Of a stretch of DNA of 64,000 nucleotides, positions 60,283 through 64,000 are shown piece by piece. The number at the start of each line of letters is the position of its first letter. The stretch's first letter is position 1. The notes under the pieces are model-generated. The model ran no database searches, was not told where the DNA came from, and worked only from the letters and a program-made list of their open reading frames with translations. Both the position numbers and the translations under genes were made by a program. This DNA comes from Galbibacter orientalis DSM 19592. Its GTDB lineage: Bacteria > Bacteroidota > Bacteroidia > Flavobacteriales > Flavobacteriaceae. The stretch is from the NCBI RefSeq assembly GCF_000260115.1, contig NZ_JH651379.1:1678501-1742500 (forward strand). The letters run 5' to 3'.

Positions 60283-63200
60283 ATGAATAAGCGGAAATTA
60301 TTATGTGTATTTGCGTTCTTCGCATTTATTACAAGTTACTCTCAAACCTTATTTAAAGGGAGTGTATTAGATGAAAATAGCACACCTTTACCAGGTGCAT
60401 CCATTATGATAAAAGGTCAAAATAATGGAGTTGCTACAGATTTTGACGGAAATTTTGAGATAGAGCTCCCCCAAGGCAACGAAATATTGATAATTTCTTA
60501 CGTTGGGTATCTTTCTCAAGAAATTAATTCAGCATTAGAGAATGGAGTAAAAGTTGTTTTACAACCAGATTCTCAACAATTAGATGCAGTGGTAGTAACT
60601 GCTCTAGGTATTGAAAGAGAAAAGAAGTCGTTAGGATATGCTTCTCAAGAACTTGATAGCGACCAAATTAGTTCGGCAAGAGAACCTAATCTATTAAATA
60701 GTATTTCTGGTAAAGTAGCAGGACTTCAAGTAACTAATAGTCCTTCAGGAATTGGAGGGTCTGCTAGAGTTTCTATTCGTGGAGATGCGTCGTTAAATAT
60801 TAATGGAAACTCTCCTTTATTTATTATAGATGGTACTCCTATTAGTAATGAAATAGTTGGATCTTCTGGAGCTGGGACTCAAGATGTGGATTATGGAAAT
60901 GGAGCTGCTGAGATAAACCCAGAGAATATTGAGTCGATGAACGTTTTAAAAGGGCCAGCGGCGGCAGCTTTATATGGTTCTAGAGCGGCAAACGGGGCTA
61001 TCATCATCACAACAAAAAAAGGAACTTCTAAAGATGGAAAAATAGGGGTTACCATAAATACTGGAGTAACAGTAGATAATATTTTAATGTTACCAGATTG
61101 GCAAAATGAATATGGTCAAGGTAATAATCAACAATTCTCTTTTGTAGATGGAAAAGGAGGAGGAATTGCAGATGGTGTTGACGAAAGTTGGGGGCCAAGA
61201 TTAGATACAGGACTTTTAATTCCGCAGTTCGATTCGCCTAGACAAGACGGAACTCGTGGGGGAGATTTAATAAGTAATTCTCCAATTATAGCAACTCCTT
61301 GGGTTTCTAATCCAGATAACACAAAAGATTTTTTTAATACTGGATTTACCAAAACCAATAGTATTTCTATTTCTAAAGCTGGAGATTTAGGGAATATCCG
61401 TTTCAGCTATCAGAATTTTGATCAAGAAGGAGTTGTTCCTAATACAGATTTAGAGAGAAATACATTTAATTTAAGTGCGGGTCTTAATTTAACTGATAAA
61501 GTTAAGGTTAATGCAAATGTAAATTATGTAAAAAGTGATAGTGGCAACAGACCGTCGTTGAGTTATGGAACAGAAAGTATTATGTATCTTTTTATTTGGT
61601 ACGGAAGACAATTAAATACCAATAGTTTAAGAGATTATTGGATGCCAGGGCAAGAAGGCGTGCAGCAGTTTAATTACAATTACAATTACCATGATAATCC
61701 TTTCTTTAATGTATATGAAAATACAAATTCTCAAGACAAAGATCGGGTATATGGAAATGTAAATTTAACCTATGATATTTCCGATAATTGGAAACTGTTA
61801 CTTCGTACAGGACGCGATTTTTACCGAGATTTAAGAGCTAAAAAGAGAGCTTTTAGTACGCAACGTTTTCCGTTAGGATATTATAGAGAAGATAATGTGT
61901 TTTTTGAAGAGATTAATACAGACTTCCTATTGTCATACGATAAAACTTTTAATGAAAAATGGAATGTAAACTTTTCTGTAGGAGCTAATCAACTTAGACA
62001 AAATCAAGAGTACGACCAAACGGTAGCGCCAGAACTGATAAATCCAGGGGTGTATTCTTTTAATAATAATAGAAAACCATTAGAAGTTACTTCCATAGAT
62101 CAAAATAAACGTATTAATAGTGTGTACGGTTTTGCTCGTTTAGCCTATAATAATTATCTGTTTTTAGATATAACAGGAAGAAACGATTGGTCTAGTACGC
62201 TTCCTTCTAATAATAATTCATATTTCTATCCTTCTGTAACATTGAGTACAGTATTTAGCGATATGTTTGTGTTGCCAGAGTTTGTAAGTTTTGCCAAATT
62301 GAGAGCAGCTTATGCAGAAGTTGGTAATGATACAGATCCTTATAAATTATCTAGTTTTTACACCAATGAGAATCCGTTTGGAGAGTATCCGGTGTTAACA
62401 GAATCTTCTTTAATACCAAATGCAAATTTAAAACCAGAGATTACTTCTTCTTATGAATTTGGGGTTGACTTACGCTTTTTTCAGAGTCGCTTAAATATAG
62501 ATGCTACTTATTATAGCTCCTTAACAAAGAACCAGATTATTTCTATTGATGCAGATATTGCTAGTGGTTACGCTAGTAAACTTATCAATGCTGGGGAGGT
62601 TAAAAATTATGGTTTTGAAGCTATTTTAGGAATAACTCCAGTTAGAAATGATAATTTTTCATGGAAAGCAACCTTCAATTTTGCTAAAAACCAAAGTGAG
62701 GTTACAGATTTGGGAGGGGTAGATTATACCTTAACCGAAAGAAATTCAGCTTTTATTCAAGCAAGAGAAGGAGGTTCTATTAGTGCAATTTACGGAAGAG
62801 GATTTCAAAGAGTAGAAGATGAGAATAGCCCGTACTTTGGGGAAATGATTATTGATGCAAATGGAATTCCGTTACGTACAGATGATTTGGTGTATCAAGG
62901 AGATTATGCTCCAGATTATACGCTTGGGTTTCAGAATAGCTTTAGATATAAGGCTTTTGATTTTGGATTTCTATTAGATACCCGCCAAGGAGGAATTGTA
63001 GTGTCTAGAACAAAAACAATTGGAAGTACTTCTGGACAATTAAAGGAAACTTTAGTAGGAAGAGAAACAGGAATTGTTGCAGATGGAGTTGTACAAGTAT
63101 CGGATGGGTTTTATGAACCTAATACTACTAATGTAGATGCTAGAACTTATAATAACAGATATTACGAAAGAGATAATGTGGAGGCTGCAAAATATGATGC

Positions 63201-63444
63201 TTCTTACACAAAACTAAGAGAGGTAACATTGGGGTACACTATTCCTAAGCGCTTTATAAAGCAGTTGCCAATTACAAATGCTAGATTTTCTCTTAGCGGA
63301 AGAAACTTACTTCTGTGGACAGAAAACCCACATTTTGACCCAGAAACAGTAGCTGTTTCGGGAGGGACATTGCAACCTGGAATCGAAAACATGTCGTATC
63401 CAAGTACAAGATCATTCACTTTTAATTTACGAGTAGACTTTTAA
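60283..63444 (+). CDS. SusC/RagA-family TonB-linked outer membrane transporter
   Basis: A 1053-residue outer-membrane protein: a signal peptide (about 1-20, ending SYSQ), a carboxypeptidase-D regulatory-like domain (FKGSVLDENSTPLPGASIMIKG), a TonB box region, the plug with the family signature (LLNSISGKVAGLQV, FIIDGTPI, VLKGPAAAALYGSRAANGAIIITTKKG) and a beta barrel ending FNLRVDF. It forms a pedal-bin importer with the SusD lipoprotein just downstream. In this context the cargo may be a phosphonate-containing glycan, lipid or peptide rather than a plain polysaccharide. Confidence 0.95.
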   Translation: MNKRKLLCVFAFFAFITSYSQTLFKGSVLDENSTPLPGASIMIKGQNNGVATDFDGNFEIELPQGNEILIISYVGYLSQEINSALENGVKVVLQPDSQQLDAVVVTALGIEREKKSLGYASQELDSDQISSAREPNLLNSISGKVAGLQVTNSPSGIGGSARVSIRGDASLNINGNSPLFIIDGTPISNEIVGSSGAGTQDVDYGNGAAEINPENIESMNVLKGPAAAALYGSRAANGAIIITTKKGTSKDGKIGVTINTGVTVDNILMLPDWQNEYGQGNNQQFSFVDGKGGGIADGVDESWGPRLDTGLLIPQFDSPRQDGTRGGDLISNSPIIATPWVSNPDNTKDFFNTGFTKTNSISISKAGDLGNIRFSYQNFDQEGVVPNTDLERNTFNLSAGLNLTDKVKVNANVNYVKSDSGNRPSLSYGTESIMYLFIWYGRQLNTNSLRDYWMPGQEGVQQFNYNYNYHDNPFFNVYENTNSQDKDRVYGNVNLTYDISDNWKLLLRTGRDFYRDLRAKKRAFSTQRFPLGYYREDNVFFEEINTDFLLSYDKTFNEKWNVNFSVGANQLRQNQEYDQTVAPELINPGVYSFNNNRKPLEVTSIDQNKRINSVYGFARLAYNNYLFLDITGRNDWSSTLPSNNNSYFYPSVTLSTVFSDMFVLPEFVSFAKLRAAYAEVGNDTDPYKLSSFYTNENPFGEYPVLTESSLIPNANLKPEITSSYEFGVDLRFFQSRLNIDATYYSSLTKNQIISIDADIASGYASKLINAGEVKNYGFEAILGITPVRNDNFSWKATFNFAKNQSEVTDLGGVDYTLTERNSAFIQAREGGSISAIYGRGFQRVEDENSPYFGEMIIDANGIPLRTDDLVYQGDYAPDYTLGFQNSFRYKAFDFGFLLDTRQGGIVVSRTKTIGSTSGQLKETLVGRETGIVADGVVQVSDGFYEPNTTNVDARTYNNRYYERDNVEAAKYDASYTKLREVTLGYTIPKRFIKQLPITNARFSLSGRNLLLWTENPHFDPETVAVSGGTLQPGIENMSYPSTRSFTFNLRVDF

Positions 63445-63454
63445 TTCAATAGAA

Positions 63455-64000
63455 ATGAAGAAAAATCAATTTATAAAGAAGCTATTTTTAGGGGCTACAA
63501 TGATACTTTCATTAAATGCCTGTACTAAAGATTTTGAAGAAATAAATGCAAATCCTAATTATCCTGAAAAGGCAGCATCAGAATTATTATTGCCAGGGAT
63601 TTTAAGACAAATGTCTTACAATTGGGGTAATATGGGCTGGGAACAAGGCTTTACAGTTGCACAATATGGAGCAAGACTACAGTTTACAAGTGGAGATCGC
63701 TATAATTGGTCGCCAACAGGAAACCCATATAACGATGCCTATGATGCGCTTAGAGATGTTGAGAATATTATAGAATCTACGGTAGGTGTAAAAGGACAAG
63801 AAAATTACTTAGCTGTTGCTTTAATAGTAAAATCTTGGATTTATTCTTACTTAACAGATGCTTATGGAGATGTGCCATACACACAAGCAACAAAAGGAAT
63901 AAGAGAAGATAATATTACACCAGAATTTACACCACAGAGTGAAATTTATGATGGACTAATTACAGATCTTACTGTTGCAAATAATTTATTAAAAGGAGCT
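63455..64000 (+). CDS. SusD/RagB-family lipoprotein, N-terminal part
   Basis: The first 182 codons are in the window and the frame is still open at the edge. The signal ends in a lipobox (LGATMILSLNAC, Cys about residue 21), then comes the SusD-like start (TKDFEEINANPNYPEKA, ELLLPGILRQM) with TPR-type helices (YSYLTDAYGDVPYTQA). It begins 10 nt after susC and would be the surface lid that captures substrate. The form is closest to the SusD-like_2 type. Confidence 0.9.
   Translation, partial: MKKNQFIKKLFLGATMILSLNACTKDFEEINANPNYPEKAASELLLPGILRQMSYNWGNMGWEQGFTVAQYGARLQFTSGDRYNWSPTGNPYNDAYDALRDVENIIESTVGVKGQENYLAVALIVKSWIYSYLTDAYGDVPYTQATKGIREDNITPEFTPQSEIYDGLITDLTVANNLLKGA

Overview
The window looks like a chromosomal segment of a low-G+C (about one third G+C by eye) gliding member of the Flavobacteriaceae (Bacteroidota). 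The evidence is the gliding genes gldB and gldC, SusC/SusD and FecI/FecR/TonB-receptor systems, DUF4249 and DUF4252 lipoproteins, promoters with the TAnnTTTG -7 element, few recognisable Shine-Dalgarno sequences, and a DnaG that has lost its zinc ligands. No rRNA, CRISPR array or prophage was seen.

Layout. 1-9592: housekeeping. The end of an aminotransferase, tyrA and a fused DAHP synthase/chorismate mutase form an aromatic amino acid block. It is followed by rsgA, dtd, two secreted transglutaminase-like DUF3857 proteins, a MazG-like pyrophosphohydrolase and aroA. 9593-10115: a MITE-like repeat and a candidate small structured RNA. 10116-13984: queA, rlmN, a small membrane protein and a polyprenyl synthase. 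14158-18475: a degraded accessory island with an orphan zinc-motif gene, a toxin-antitoxin pair whose toxin is frameshifted, the 3' end of a group II intron, two orphan genes, a GNAT pseudogene and a HigA fragment. 18476-25845: dnaG, a LuxR-type regulator with an altered phosphoacceptor, nadE, gldB-gldC, a DUF4252 lipoprotein, yihA and an alpha/beta hydrolase.

26054-42269: the dcw division and cell-wall cluster in the order mraZ, rsmH, ftsL-like, ftsI-type PBP, murE, mraY, murD, ftsW, murG, murC, ftsQ, ftsA, ftsZ, with a four-repeat MraZ operator in front and a YqeY-like gene behind. murF, murB and ddl are absent from it. 42404-42480 is a tRNA-Arg.

42806-49219: an ECF sigma / small protein / FecR / TonB-receptor / DUF4249 locus. 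A 1.23-kb IS3-family element has inserted after codon 6 of the receptor. 49531-54796 (minus strand): a TSUP permease and a tightly packed operon of a serine hydrolase, a D-aminoacylase-like lipoprotein and a D-amino-acid oxidase, which together suggest scavenging of D-amino acid derivatives. 54838-56200: two tandem pairs of a 189-bp hairpin repeat flank a small secreted protein and carry what look like deleted remnants of it.

56328-64000: the most interesting locus. A DUF5690 transporter, a TIGR03364-type FAD oxidoreductase and a phosphonatase-like HAD hydrolase that keeps the Schiff-base lysine are followed by an XRE-cupin regulator and a SusC/SusD outer-membrane pair (SusD runs off the window). 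I propose a SusCD-fed catabolic system for an aminoalkylphosphonate-type compound. A related TTAC-N5-GTAA-like dyad occurs upstream of both the enzyme operon and susC.
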